Shown: positions 15,115 to 24,112 of the stretch, piece by piece
Position numbering within the stretch: the first letter of the stretch is position 1
Layout of the letters: each line of letters begins with the position of its first letter
Assembly: GCA_900551715.1 (NCBI GenBank)
Contig: URXG01000022.1
Location: 1 to 30,607 of the forward strand
Reading direction: 5' to 3'
From: an uncultured Blautia sp.
Lineage (GTDB): Bacteria > Bacillota > Clostridia > Lachnospirales > Lachnospiraceae
DNA: 30,607 bases
Program-made: the position numbers and the translations under genes
Notes under the pieces: generated by a model
What the model was told of the DNA's origin: nothing
Databases searched by the model: none
What the model saw: only the letters and a program-made list of their open reading frames with translations

Positions 15115-16176
15115 ATGAACAAAGAACAAACCATAGAATTTCTTACAAAAGCAGCCAATGAACATGCATCCGACATTTTTATCATTGCAGGCCGTCCACT
15201 GGCTATCAAAATCGACGGACATCTTTCTTCTTATGGAGACCGGCTGATGCCAAATCAGACCGAAGAGATTCTTCGCTGTATTTATCAGATGGCCCACCGG
15301 AATATTGATCATCTCCTTTCTTCCGGAGATGACGATTTCTCTTTCTCCATTCCAGGACTTTCCAGATTTCGTATCAACGCTTACAAACAGCGAGGTTCTC
15401 TGGCAGCCGTTATCCGGGTGATCGCCTTCCAGCTGCCGGACCCTGCTGAACTTTCTATTCCTGAAGATGTTATGAGTCTTGCTGAGCTTACCAAGGGCAT
15501 GGTTCTTGTAACCGGCTCTGCAGGCAGCGGCAAATCCACTACCATGGCATGTCTCATTGACAGAATCAATCATTCCAGAGAAGGACATATCATTACCCTT
15601 GAGGATCCTCTGGAATATCTGCACAGACATGACCGCTGTATTGTCAGTCAGAGAGAAATCTGCACCGATACCCAGAGCTATCTTACTTCTCTCCGGGCTA
15701 CGCTTCGCCAGAGTCCTGATGTGATCCTCCTGGGAGAAATGCGTGACTACGAAACTATCCAGACAGCTATGACTGCTGCCGAAACCGGTCACCTGGTACT
15801 TTCCAGTCTCCATACTCTTGGAGCTGCCAACACCATCAGTCGTATTATGGATGTCTTTGAGCCATCTCAGCAGCGGCTCATTGCCATTCAGCTTTCTATG
15901 GTTCTTCAGGCAGTTATTTCCCAGCAGTTGATTCCTGATGTAGATGGCAAAAATATTCCTGTCTTTGAGGTTATGCGTCTCACTCCTGCTATCCGGAACA
16001 TGATCCGAGACAATAAGGTCTTTCAGATTGAAGGAGTGATTTCCTCCTCTTCTCAGAATGAGATGCGCTCTATGGACCACAGTCTTCTTGAATTATACAG
16101 GGCAGGACGGATTACCAGGGATACGGCTTTGAAATATGCACTCAATCAGGAAATGTTACGAAGACGCTTAATGTAA
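15115..16176 (+). CDS. pilT: Type IV pilus retraction ATPase PilT family
   Basis: This 353-residue protein matches PilT in length and layout. A PAS-like N-terminal domain (about 1-115) is followed by the ATPase core with Walker A GSAGSGKST (134-142), an acidic Asp box, Walker B VILLGEMRD (about 202-210) and the His box HTLGAANTISRIMDVF. The C-terminal motif AIRNMIRD corresponds to the AIRNLIRE motif that is specific for PilT and needed for retraction. No tetracysteine motif of the PilB/GspE type is seen. It is the last gene of the operon, before a bidirectional terminator. It would power retraction, or, if no PilB exists, both movements of the filament. Confidence 0.93.
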   Translation: MNKEQTIEFLTKAANEHASDIFIIAGRPLAIKIDGHLSSYGDRLMPNQTEEILRCIYQMAHRNIDHLLSSGDDDFSFSIPGLSRFRINAYKQRGSLAAVIRVIAFQLPDPAELSIPEDVMSLAELTKGMVLVTGSAGSGKSTTMACLIDRINHSREGHIITLEDPLEYLHRHDRCIVSQREICTDTQSYLTSLRATLRQSPDVILLGEMRDYETIQTAMTAAETGHLVLSSLHTLGAANTISRIMDVFEPSQQRLIAIQLSMVLQAVISQQLIPDVDGKNIPVFEVMRLTPAIRNMIRDNKVFQIEGVISSSSQNEMRSMDHSLLELYRAGRITRDTALKYALNQEMLRRRLM

Positions 16177-16206
16177 ATTATTTTACTCGTTATCTTATAT
16201 CTCAAT

Positions 16207-16261
16207 AAAAAATCCCGCCGGGATCCGATCATTTTTTATGACCAACCCGACGGGACTTTTT
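16207..16261. terminator. Bidirectional terminator between pilT and the adhesin gene
   Basis: Arms tcccgccggg (16213-16222) and cccgacggga (16246-16255) pair with one C/A mismatch on the plus strand, which becomes a G-U pair in the minus-strand RNA. Runs of T follow in both directions, so both convergent genes can end here. Confidence 0.85.
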
Positions 16262-16270
16262 ATTTACTGT

Positions 16271-19200
16271 TTATTTATTACTTTCTCTACGTTTCTTTCT
16301 GTATACAAAAACAAGTACCACAGCACCTGCCGCTGTTATAAGAATGATTAGATAAAGAGCAATCGGTGTGTTATCACCTGTTTTTACAGACCTGGAAGTT
16401 GTTGTGTTTGTTGTTGTGTTTGTTGTCGTCGTTGTTGTCTTTTTGTTTTTTTCTTCCTTGTCTTTGTCCTTATCCTTGTCTTTCGGCTTTTCTTTGTTAA
16501 TGATCTTGACAGTAGCCTTAAGATTGGACTCATTCAGCGTTACAGTTGTATTACCTTTATAACTTACATTGTAAGCAAATCCTTTGGCTCCTTCTACAGG
16601 ATTTCCATCTGCATCTGTTTCTGTAACGTACAGCACACAATCTTCATTTTCCTGAATTTTTACCCGGGCTGTAACACTGGATTCGGAACCGCCGTTCATA
16701 TCCAGTTCCAGAACATTATCTCCAATTATGCGTGAAGATAAATTTTTATAATCCTTGTCATCAAAGATTCCTGCATAGAATGTTTTATCGCTGTTCTTGG
16801 CATTGCCCTCAGCATCCAGCAGTTCTTTGGTAACAGTCAGCTTGCCTTCAAAGTAGAATCCATCTGGAAGCTTCATGAATTCGTTATCAAAGTAAACTGT
16901 TTCTGTTCCGTCGTCTTCCGTTACAGTTACAGAATTTCCATTGGGGAAAGTTGCTATATAAGCAGTTCCATCCGCAAGAGTTCCTGTTTCCTGTGGTGTA
17001 CCATCTTCTGTACACTCAGATACGTAATATTGTCTTCCGATCTCCAGATCTGTAAACTTCACTGTTGCGGAAGATGCATTTTTAAATTCAATAGCCTTTA
17101 CATCAGAAAGTCTGACTGTGCAGGCTTCATCGCCATAAAGTGCCACATAGAATGTCTGATCAACAGCACCCAGTGCCAGTTCATTGTGCGTCAGAGTCTT
17201 AGTTACCTCAACGGCAGCTTTCTTGCTTCTGATCATGGTATCTTTTACGCTGATCACGCTGCCTTCTGCGCTTACTTCTGGAACTTTCTCACCATTTACA
17301 GTGATCTCTGCACTTCCTGTTACAGTCACATTACCTTCTTCGTCTACAACAAAATTTACTGCATTTGAAATCTTCTCATAACCTTCCGGAGCAGTTGTTT
17401 CTTCCAGGGTGTAAGTGATTCCAGGAACAATGTCTGCGATAGTTTCCGGAGTCTCTCCGGACGTCCACTCTTTGACTATGTTCTTTCCATCATTAAAGGA
17501 AATAACAAATTTTGCTCCCGGTACTTCCTGAAGTCCTGTGATATCTGTCTTGTTTACACTGATTTCTTTTGTGATGAGTTTGTTGGTAATATTGTAGCCA
17601 TCAATAATCTTGTCGTATCCATTTACCTCTTCTTCATCAACAGTGTACTCGTAAGCTGTCATTCCATCCTCGCTGTATTTTGGAAGGTCTGTCCAGCTGT
17701 AAGTCCAGTTATCTTCGACGGTTACTTTCTTGCTGTCAATCTTTTCTCCATTACGAAGCAGATTTACAACAACACTCTCTGGCTGATCAATTCCATCCAG
17801 CACTTCCCAGGTTTTGGTTCCCTCTACGCTGGTGATTCCAGTGATGGTATTGATAATGTCGTACTTACTGACGGTCTTGTTGTAACCATCCGGTACATTT
17901 GTCTCATCTACCGTATAAGTATAAGCGGTGTATCCGTCTTCACTGTATTTCGGAAGTTTTTCCCATGTGTAGCTCCAGCCATCTTCTGCTGTTACTCCTT
18001 TGCTGTCAATCACTTCACCATTCCGGAGCAGATCTACTGTGATCTTTTCTGGAAGTTTGGTTCCTTCCGGTACATTCCAGGTTTTAGTTCCCTTCACCTC
18101 TGTGGTTCCGGTGATGGTGTTGGTGATATTTGTTCCGGCAACTGCTGTGGTATAACCTTCTACCGGTTCCTCACTCACCGTATAAGTGTAAGCGGTCTTT
18201 CCATTCGGGCTGTATGCCTGAAGGTCTGTCCAGCTGTATTTCCACTTATCCGCTGCTGTTACTTTTTTGCTGTCGATCTTTTCTCCGTTTCGGAGCAGAT
18301 TTACAGTAATGCTTTCCGGAAGGGTTGTTCCCTCTGGTACATTCCAGGTCTTGATTCCTTCTACAGTAACCACATCACTCTTCGTATTGGTGATGTTGAA
18401 TCCTTCTACAGTCTTATTATAGCCTGCTACCGGTTCTTCATCTACGGCATAAGTGTATTCACTCATTCCGTCGTTACTGTATTTCGGAAGTTCTGTCCAG
18501 CTGTACGCCCAGTTGTCATCCGCCGTTACTTTTTTGCTGTCGATGCTCTCACCGTTTCGGAGCAGATCTACTGTGATCTTTTCTGGAAGTTTGGTTCCTT
18601 CCGGTACGTTCCAGGTTTTAGTTCCCTCTACACTGGTGGTTCCGGTGATAGTATTGATAATGTCGTAACCTTCTACCTTAGAGATATAACCTTTGACTGG
18701 TTCCTCTTTTACAGTGTAGGTATAAGCTGTTTTTCCGTCCTCACTATATTTCTGAAGATTATCAAAGCTGTATTTCCACTCATCCGCTGCTGTCACTTTT
18801 TTGCTGTCGATCACTTCACCATTCCGGAGCAGATCTACTGTGATCTTTTCTGGAAGTTTGGTTCCTTCCGGTACGTTCCAGCTCTTGGTTCCCTTTACAC
18901 TGGTGGTTCCGGTGATAGTATTGATAATATCGTAACCTTCTACCTTAGAGATATAACCTTTGACTAGTTCCTCTTTTACAGTGTAGGTATAAGCTGTTTT
19001 TCCGTCTTCACTATATTTCTGAAGATTATCAAAGCTGTATTTCCACTCACCCGCTGCTGTTACTCCTTTGCTGTCGATCACTTCACCATTCCGGAGCAGA
19101 TCTACTGTGACCTTTTCTGGAAGTTTGGTTCCTTCCGGTACGTTCCAGGTTTTGGTTCCCTCCACACTGGTAGTTCCATCGTACTCATTGACTACCTCCA

Positions 19201-22200
19201 ACTTGCTCTGTCCATCATCATAAGTCACCGTCGCTGTCAATTCTCCGGATGTTTCGTCCTTCACTACTTTTACAGCTACATAATGTTCTGCTTTATCGTA
19301 AGTCATTCCCGGAGTACTGTATTTTGTTTCTTTGATAACATATCTGTAGGTGCCTTCTTTGGTATAAGCAATCTTTCCAAAGGATGCTTCTTTTCCGTTC
19401 TTCACTGTTACAGTGTTGTTCTCCGGCATTGGAGCATCATTTTCTCCGGTAATGGTAAATTTAAAGTCTTCATCTGCTGTGTAATTAGCACCATTGACTT
19501 TTTTGCTTACTTTAATCTCAGCGATTGCAGGTATCCGGTCATTGTTGACCATAAAATTGTATGAATAAACATTTTTTCCAAATACCTGAATTTTGCTGCT
19601 ATCAAATATATGTCCGGACTGACCCTCAAATACAAAATATCGTCCATCCTTATACTGAGGATCAATGGTATATCCATTTAATGGAGTTGTCTCTTTCAGA
19701 AGATAGACATGATCCAGAAGCAATCCACCTATTCTGAGATATCCGTCTGCGCCTGTCACTCCTGTCTTACGTAATGTCAGCTTTTCATTTCCATCAACAG
19801 TAACTTCCGTTCCTGAAGTATCCACTGCCACATCATAAATAGCAAACTCAACGTCTTTCAGTGGCTGGTTTGCCTGACCATTTTCATATTTATAGATGGA
19901 AACAGAACGTCCCTCTCCTGTAGATGTACCAGAAGATTCTATTACTTCTCCTGTTCTTTCATCAGAGTCTTCCCATTTTGATCCTGATTTTCCGGAAAAC
20001 TTAACAATATTTTTTCCATTTCCATCAAAAGTAACTCCAGGTATCAATGTAACAACAGAATCATAAGTAATCACATAAGGAGTTTCATCCTTCAGATTCT
20101 TGATAGTTAAAGTACCATTTTCAAAACTGAAATCATTCCATGCTTCTCCGTTTACCTTCAGAGTACCAAACTTAAATTCAATGACACTTCCTGACGTATC
20201 TTCAATACTGTAGGTATCCTGATCCGGATAAAGATCCAGACCACCCTGATTGACTTTGATCGTATAATGAACCAAAGGAGCTGAATTCTGATTATACAGG
20301 GCTGATTTATTTATATATTTATATATGTCATTTATATCCTGATAAGCAGAACCCTGTTGACCTTTTGTACCATTCAGTTCCCACTGTGCTGTATTTGTAT
20401 AACGTTTATGTCCAGGCTTATAATTCTCAATGTCTTTGATTCTGGTTCTATAATAGATTACCGGCTTGATTCCTGTATTTTTGTAAAGCTCTAGGAATTT
20501 ACTCATGTCAAAGACAACCTGACCTTCTCTGATTTCCACAGAGGTTATTTGGGATTTTTTACTGTTCCATCCTGCATTTACATTATGAATAATATAAGCG
20601 GAATCGGCTACATACTCCTGGCCTTCCGGCAATATGTCAATCAATTTCAGTTTCGCATCTGAATCCAGATTTTTCAGGAGATTTCTGTCATTCATCTCTA
20701 CTGCCCAGGTAAAAGTGCCTGTAGACGGATCAGTCCAGTATGGAAACCATTTTGTACCGGTACCACACTGCCACTTATAAGCTCCAGGTGCTACTTTTGC
20801 AACTTCATAGGTATAAGAAGAACTGGCTGATTTTTCTCCAAATTCCTCAGAAACAAAATATGATTTATTTTCATACTTTGTTGTTTCATCTGGTGCCTGT
20901 GAAATTTTGGTTTTATAAGTGAATTCAAAAGTCTGAACAGAGTCTTTTGCTTCAATCTTACCCCAGTCATAAACAAATCCATTTTTGTCAGATTTGTCTG
21001 TCGCTTCTGAAATATTAATCTGTTTTCCATTCAGTTTTACACTGCCCTCAACCAGTGTCATAGTCTTATCAAAATAGTCCTTAAACACTGCCTTGGTTAC
21101 AGCCTTGCCAGCCGGAATGGATACTGTTGTTTTCCACTCTATTTCCTGAGCAGAACCAGGATTCGGCTTTGTAGTACATTCCTTATTGATAAAATTATGC
21201 TTTGCACCAACTGTTACTCCTGCATCTTTTGAGATTCCCGGTTTACCGGAAAATTCCCCGCCTGGTGTGATGGTTACATTATTGTTAACCTGTGACTGTC
21301 CATAATTCACATCCTCTGCTGTAGGTTTCGTCTGATAAGTAATACTATAAGTTTTGTCTGAACCTTCCGGGAATATGAATCCCCCTTTGGAAATACTGTC
21401 CCATGTAAGTCCAGGTACTTCCGGAGTTACTTTAAAGCTTCCATCTACAAAGGCCTGTTTGTCGCCAAGTGTATCTTTGATGGTTGCTCCCGCAATATCC
21501 AGATTGGCACCTGCATTCACTGTGATTGTCCAGTTAATGACTTTCTTTGCAGCATCATAATTTCCGGTTTTATCTACCCATGTTTTCTTTACATGAACAA
21601 AATCTGATGCTTCTGCTTTCTTGCTGTCATCATTATTTCCAAACGCCTGAGCTGTATTTTTGAGTCCCTGAATCTGATCCCGTTCACTTATATTCTGACC
21701 CAGAGCATTTTTGTCTACATCTACATTATAAGTGATGGTTACTTCATCACCATCTCCCAGGTTTCCCAGGGCAATTTCAAAGTTATTATTATCTTTTGCC
21801 TGAACTGTAAAATCAGAAACAACAGTGCCATCCTTCTTCTTAACTGTGAAGTTCTCTTTTTTGATACCTCCAGCTACTGTAAGAAACTCACCCATGCTGT
21901 CTTTAACAAGAACATTTTCGTTACTTCCGGTAGATATTACCTTCAATGTAACTTTTCTGTTATCCAGCGTTGATGTGTTGCTGTTATCAATAGACTTTCT
22001 AATAGAAAGACCATCGTTAGATGTATCTCGGTTGACTTCTCCATCAATGGCTCCAATTCCTGGAAAATCCCATGACACATTTCCGCCATTATTATTACCT
22101 GTATCTTCTTTTGTGACAGTAGCAGATATTTTCATGGAACCCGAAATATTATTCTGATTCTCAAGGAAGCTCTTGTAGTAATGGAAAGAAAACTGATTAT

Positions 22201-23284
22201 CCGAGATTTTCCACTCTCCTACAGGAGTCTGACCATCATACAAATACCCATTCGCGTCTTTCACCTTTACAGGCAACTGATACACAAAAGTATCATTTTC
22301 GGAAAGCTCCTGTATATCCGAATCGGTATTCTTTAAAGCCCATTTCAGATTCAGATCAATTTTGTCTCCATAATTTAGTGTAACATCTGCTTTTCCATCA
22401 TCAGAAAAAATAACTTTATTTCCGTTAATACTGATGGTAGAATCTTTCAGATGTTTATCCAGCTGAATCGTTTTGGCTGCATCTGTCATTTCCACTCCAC
22501 CGGCTCTCACAAATACAAACGGTGAAAATCCACTGGTGTTGATGATGGCTGCACTTACACTTCCGTCTCCGTTCTGGCTGATACCGCCATTTACATTACT
22601 GACTGTACCATCTGCCACATGAAGGACGTAAATATCGCCTCCCTTTCCTGCCAGGATCGGTGATGCAAAACTGAGGTTCACTGTTGCGTTCTGACCGACT
22701 GCCAGTTCGTTTCCATTTTCCTCAAAGTGCATATCATACACAACTGCATCATCAAGCGCCAGATTATTCTCGCCTGCCCACTGAGAAACTTTCTCAATAG
22801 CATTATTAAAATAATCGGTCTCCTGACCATATTGTTTTGCTACAAAAACTGCTTTTTCAGAGATTGGTGTTGAAAGTGTCACAGATGCGGTTCCAATGTC
22901 TGTGACTCCCTCAAAAGTTGTTTTCTCTGAAGTTTTTGTTTTTTCTGTCTTCGCTTTCGCCTCTTCCGATTTCTCAGCTTCTTCTTCTGTCGCTGAGCTG
23001 TCGTCCGTTTCCGGCTGTTCCTGGGTTGGCTCCTGTCCCGGAATAGTCTCCGAAGGAGCTTCTGTAGGTACAACTTCCGGAGTTTCTTCCGGCTCTTCAG
23101 CTGGTGCCTCCGATTCTGCAGGCTCAACTTCTGCAGGTTCCGGTTCAACAGTTTCTGTTTCTGCCTGAACTGCTTCCTGAATCGCCGCATCTTCAGCGAA
23201 AGTAGTGACACTGCCCTGTTGTACTACCATAAGAGCAGTTAGAGTTATTGCCATCATTCGCTTCCATTTTTCCAGTCGCTTCAT
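16271..23284 (-). CDS. Giant sortase-anchored Cna-B adhesin
   Basis: The 2337-residue surface protein has a signal peptide (about 1-30, ending TTFA), an acidic Pro/Glu-rich segment (32-115) and a long series of beta-sandwich adhesin domains (about 130-1120) of the collagen-adhesin type. SpaA-like (about 1125-1240) and FctA-like (about 1250-1366) pilin domains come next, then six Cna-B repeats (1370-1904) and another SpaA-like domain. Two more modules follow, then a Lys/Asp and Thr-rich wall-spanning region, the sortase motif VKTGD (2300-2304), a hydrophobic tail and RKKRR. The SpaA, FctA and Cna-B domains probably form Lys-Asn isopeptide bonds. No sortase gene lies nearby. The protein contains no Pro-Pro pair, so it is not an obvious PPEP substrate. 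Ligand unknown; mucus or matrix binding is plausible. Confidence 0.93.
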   Translation of the reverse strand: MKRLEKWKRMMAITLTALMVVQQGSVTTFAEDAAIQEAVQAETETVEPEPAEVEPAESEAPAEEPEETPEVVPTEAPSETIPGQEPTQEQPETDDSSATEEEAEKSEEAKAKTEKTKTSEKTTFEGVTDIGTASVTLSTPISEKAVFVAKQYGQETDYFNNAIEKVSQWAGENNLALDDAVVYDMHFEENGNELAVGQNATVNLSFASPILAGKGGDIYVLHVADGTVSNVNGGISQNGDGSVSAAIINTSGFSPFVFVRAGGVEMTDAAKTIQLDKHLKDSTISINGNKVIFSDDGKADVTLNYGDKIDLNLKWALKNTDSDIQELSENDTFVYQLPVKVKDANGYLYDGQTPVGEWKISDNQFSFHYYKSFLENQNNISGSMKISATVTKEDTGNNNGGNVSWDFPGIGAIDGEVNRDTSNDGLSIRKSIDNSNTSTLDNRKVTLKVISTGSNENVLVKDSMGEFLTVAGGIKKENFTVKKKDGTVVSDFTVQAKDNNNFEIALGNLGDGDEVTITYNVDVDKNALGQNISERDQIQGLKNTAQAFGNNDDSKKAEASDFVHVKKTWVDKTGNYDAAKKVINWTITVNAGANLDIAGATIKDTLGDKQAFVDGSFKVTPEVPGLTWDSISKGGFIFPEGSDKTYSITYQTKPTAEDVNYGQSQVNNNVTITPGGEFSGKPGISKDAGVTVGAKHNFINKECTTKPNPGSAQEIEWKTTVSIPAGKAVTKAVFKDYFDKTMTLVEGSVKLNGKQINISEATDKSDKNGFVYDWGKIEAKDSVQTFEFTYKTKISQAPDETTKYENKSYFVSEEFGEKSASSSYTYEVAKVAPGAYKWQCGTGTKWFPYWTDPSTGTFTWAVEMNDRNLLKNLDSDAKLKLIDILPEGQEYVADSAYIIHNVNAGWNSKKSQITSVEIREGQVVFDMSKFLELYKNTGIKPVIYYRTRIKDIENYKPGHKRYTNTAQWELNGTKGQQGSAYQDINDIYKYINKSALYNQNSAPLVHYTIKVNQGGLDLYPDQDTYSIEDTSGSVIEFKFGTLKVNGEAWNDFSFENGTLTIKNLKDETPYVITYDSVVTLIPGVTFDGNGKNIVKFSGKSGSKWEDSDERTGEVIESSGTSTGEGRSVSIYKYENGQANQPLKDVEFAIYDVAVDTSGTEVTVDGNEKLTLRKTGVTGADGYLRIGGLLLDHVYLLKETTPLNGYTIDPQYKDGRYFVFEGQSGHIFDSSKIQVFGKNVYSYNFMVNNDRIPAIAEIKVSKKVNGANYTADEDFKFTITGENDAPMPENNTVTVKNGKEASFGKIAYTKEGTYRYVIKETKYSTPGMTYDKAEHYVAVKVVKDETSGELTATVTYDDGQSKLEVVNEYDGTTSVEGTKTWNVPEGTKLPEKVTVDLLRNGEVIDSKGVTAAGEWKYSFDNLQKYSEDGKTAYTYTVKEELVKGYISKVEGYDIINTITGTTSVKGTKSWNVPEGTKLPEKITVDLLRNGEVIDSKKVTAADEWKYSFDNLQKYSEDGKTAYTYTVKEEPVKGYISKVEGYDIINTITGTTSVEGTKTWNVPEGTKLPEKITVDLLRNGESIDSKKVTADDNWAYSWTELPKYSNDGMSEYTYAVDEEPVAGYNKTVEGFNITNTKSDVVTVEGIKTWNVPEGTTLPESITVNLLRNGEKIDSKKVTAADKWKYSWTDLQAYSPNGKTAYTYTVSEEPVEGYTTAVAGTNITNTITGTTEVKGTKTWNVPEGTKLPEKITVDLLRNGEVIDSKGVTAEDGWSYTWEKLPKYSEDGYTAYTYTVDETNVPDGYNKTVSKYDIINTITGITSVEGTKTWEVLDGIDQPESVVVNLLRNGEKIDSKKVTVEDNWTYSWTDLPKYSEDGMTAYEYTVDEEEVNGYDKIIDGYNITNKLITKEISVNKTDITGLQEVPGAKFVISFNDGKNIVKEWTSGETPETIADIVPGITYTLEETTAPEGYEKISNAVNFVVDEEGNVTVTGSAEITVNGEKVPEVSAEGSVISVKDTMIRSKKAAVEVTKTLTHNELALGAVDQTFYVALYGDEACTVRLSDVKAIEFKNASSATVKFTDLEIGRQYYVSECTEDGTPQETGTLADGTAYIATFPNGNSVTVTEDDGTETVYFDNEFMKLPDGFYFEGKLTVTKELLDAEGNAKNSDKTFYAGIFDDKDYKNLSSRIIGDNVLELDMNGGSESSVTARVKIQENEDCVLYVTETDADGNPVEGAKGFAYNVSYKGNTTVTLNESNLKATVKIINKEKPKDKDKDKDKEEKNKKTTTTTTNTTTNTTTSRSVKTGDNTPIALYLIILITAAGAVVLVFVYRKKRRESNK
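17573..19177 (-). repeat. Six tandem Cna-B repeat units inside the adhesin gene
   Basis: Six units of 88-90 codons each begin with a G-T-T-S-V-E-G-T-K-T-W pattern and end YDIINTIT or a variant. Units 1 and 2 (nearest the N-terminus) are nearly identical also at DNA level; units 3 to 6 diverge progressively. The lysine in GTKTW, the glutamate in TVKEE and the asparagine in IINT or ITNT are the expected isopeptide triad. Nearly identical units favour copy-number change by recombination. Confidence 0.92.
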
Positions 23285-23314
23285 TAGCTCTTTCCTCCTT
23301 TGTGTTCATCCAAA

Positions 23315-23341
23315 AAAAGCTCCTGAAAGAGCTTTTCAGGA
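23315..23341 (-). promoter_or_regulatory. Leader terminator with competing hairpin upstream of the adhesin gene
   Basis: On the minus strand an 8-bp hairpin (arms 23329-23336 and 23315-23322, loop of 6) runs into seven Ts and looks like an intrinsic terminator. An overlapping alternative 8-bp hairpin pairs 23334-23341 with 23321-23328 around a 5-nt loop. The two cannot form together. As no minus-strand gene lies upstream and a promoter is seen at 23361-23389, this would sit in the adhesin leader. Confidence 0.65.
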
Positions 23342-23360
23342 CATAATAACTCCATTTTCG

Positions 23361-23389
23361 ATTTTAATATAATACCTGCTTCAATTCAA
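23361..23389 (-). promoter_or_regulatory. Probable promoter of the adhesin gene
   Basis: On the minus strand TTGAAT (23384-23389) and TAAAAT (23361-23366) are spaced by 17 nt. The transcript would begin near 23354, directly before the competing hairpins. An AAAGGAGG ribosome site precedes the ATG at 23284. Confidence 0.5.
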
Positions 23390-23437
23390 CCTATTTCGTG
23401 ATATTTCGACTTTTTTTGTGCATTTTTGTACTTAATA

Positions 23438-23446
23438 TGTTATACT
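23438..23446 (+). promoter_or_regulatory. Extended -10 promoter of the mnmM-like gene
   Basis: TGTTATACT is an extended -10 element (TGnTATACT) 48 nt before the start codon. No strong -35 box is seen, as is usual for this type. Confidence 0.5.
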
Positions 23447-23493
23447 GAACAAAACTTTTGATAATGTATCTATTTTTTCAACTGGAGGAATTT

Positions 23494-24057
23494 ATGAAAA
23501 ACTTTCAGATCACGCAATGGAGCGCACATTTTATAGAAGAACAGGTAAAACCTGGAGACTTTTGTATAGATGCCACTATGGGAAATGGAAATGATACTCT
23601 TCTCCTCAGCAGGCTCTGCGGGGAATCAGGTCAGGTCCTTGCTTTTGATATCCAGGAGCAGGCACTTAACCATACCAGAGAACGTCTGCAAAAAGCCGCT
23701 GCACCTGCGAATTATACTTTACTTCTGGAGTCTCACTCACATATGAGTCAGTACGCCAGACCGGAAACTGTCAGCTGTATTGTTTTTAATCTGGGTTACC
23801 TGCCTGGTGGAGATCACAGCAAAGCCACCAAAAGCAATACCAGCATTACAGCAATGGAACAGGGGCTCTTTCTTTTGAAAAAGGGTGGTCTCCTTTCCCT
23901 TTGTATCTACAGTGGAGGAGATTCCGGATTTCAGGAACGAGATGATGTACTTACATGGCTGAAACAACTTGACTCTCATAAATATCTGGTTATCCGAAGT
24001 GACTATTACAACCGCCCCAACAATCCACCTATTCCTGTATTGATCATAAAATTATAA
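23494..24057 (+). CDS. mnmM: SAM-dependent tRNA methyltransferase MnmM (YtqB family)
   Basis: The 187-residue protein is a class I methyltransferase of the rRNA-methylase-like YtqB family. It has the SAM loop DATMGNGNDTLLL (about 26-38), an acidic residue in VLAFDIQ and the family motif FNLGYLPGGDHSKAT. Bacillus YtqB has been shown to be MnmM, which methylates nm5s2U34 to mnm5s2U34 in tRNA, and that role is the best guess here. I chose the ATG at 23494 because GGAGGA lies just upstream; an in-frame TTG 36 nt earlier has no ribosome site. The gene stands alone between the divergent adhesin gene and a convergent cyclophilin gene. Confidence 0.87.
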   Translation: MKNFQITQWSAHFIEEQVKPGDFCIDATMGNGNDTLLLSRLCGESGQVLAFDIQEQALNHTRERLQKAAAPANYTLLLESHSHMSQYARPETVSCIVFNLGYLPGGDHSKATKSNTSITAMEQGLFLLKKGGLLSLCIYSGGDSGFQERDDVLTWLKQLDSHKYLVIRSDYYNRPNNPPIPVLIIKL

Positions 24058-24063
24058 TAAAGT

Positions 24064-24110
24064 AAAAAATACCGGCAGTCCCCATTCAGGAAAACTGTCG
24101 GTATTTCTAT
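24064..24110. terminator. Bidirectional terminator between mnmM and the cyclophilin gene
   Basis: Twelve-base arms aaataccggcag (24067-24078) and ctgtcggtattt (24095-24106) pair with one G-U on the plus-strand RNA. They are flanked by A and T runs suited to both directions. Confidence 0.85.
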
Positions 24111-24112
24111 TT

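Noticed and set aside
14734..16080. 448-codon open frame on the minus strand across pilT and the preceding gene
   Set aside because: It is antisense to two genes with clear motifs and coupled starts, has no recognisable domain and no good ribosome site.
16271..23284. Adhesin as substrate of the PPEP-like peptidase
   Set aside because: No Pro-Pro pair was found in the whole protein, including the Pro-rich N-terminal segment.
23344..23457. Class II c-di-GMP riboswitch before the adhesin
   Set aside because: None of the conserved GEMM-II blocks can be seen, and the probable leader is too short.
23998..24050. NPPIP in the mnmM-like protein as a PPEP cleavage site
   Set aside because: It resembles the PPEP-1 substrate pattern, but the protein is cytoplasmic and the peptidase domain should be outside.
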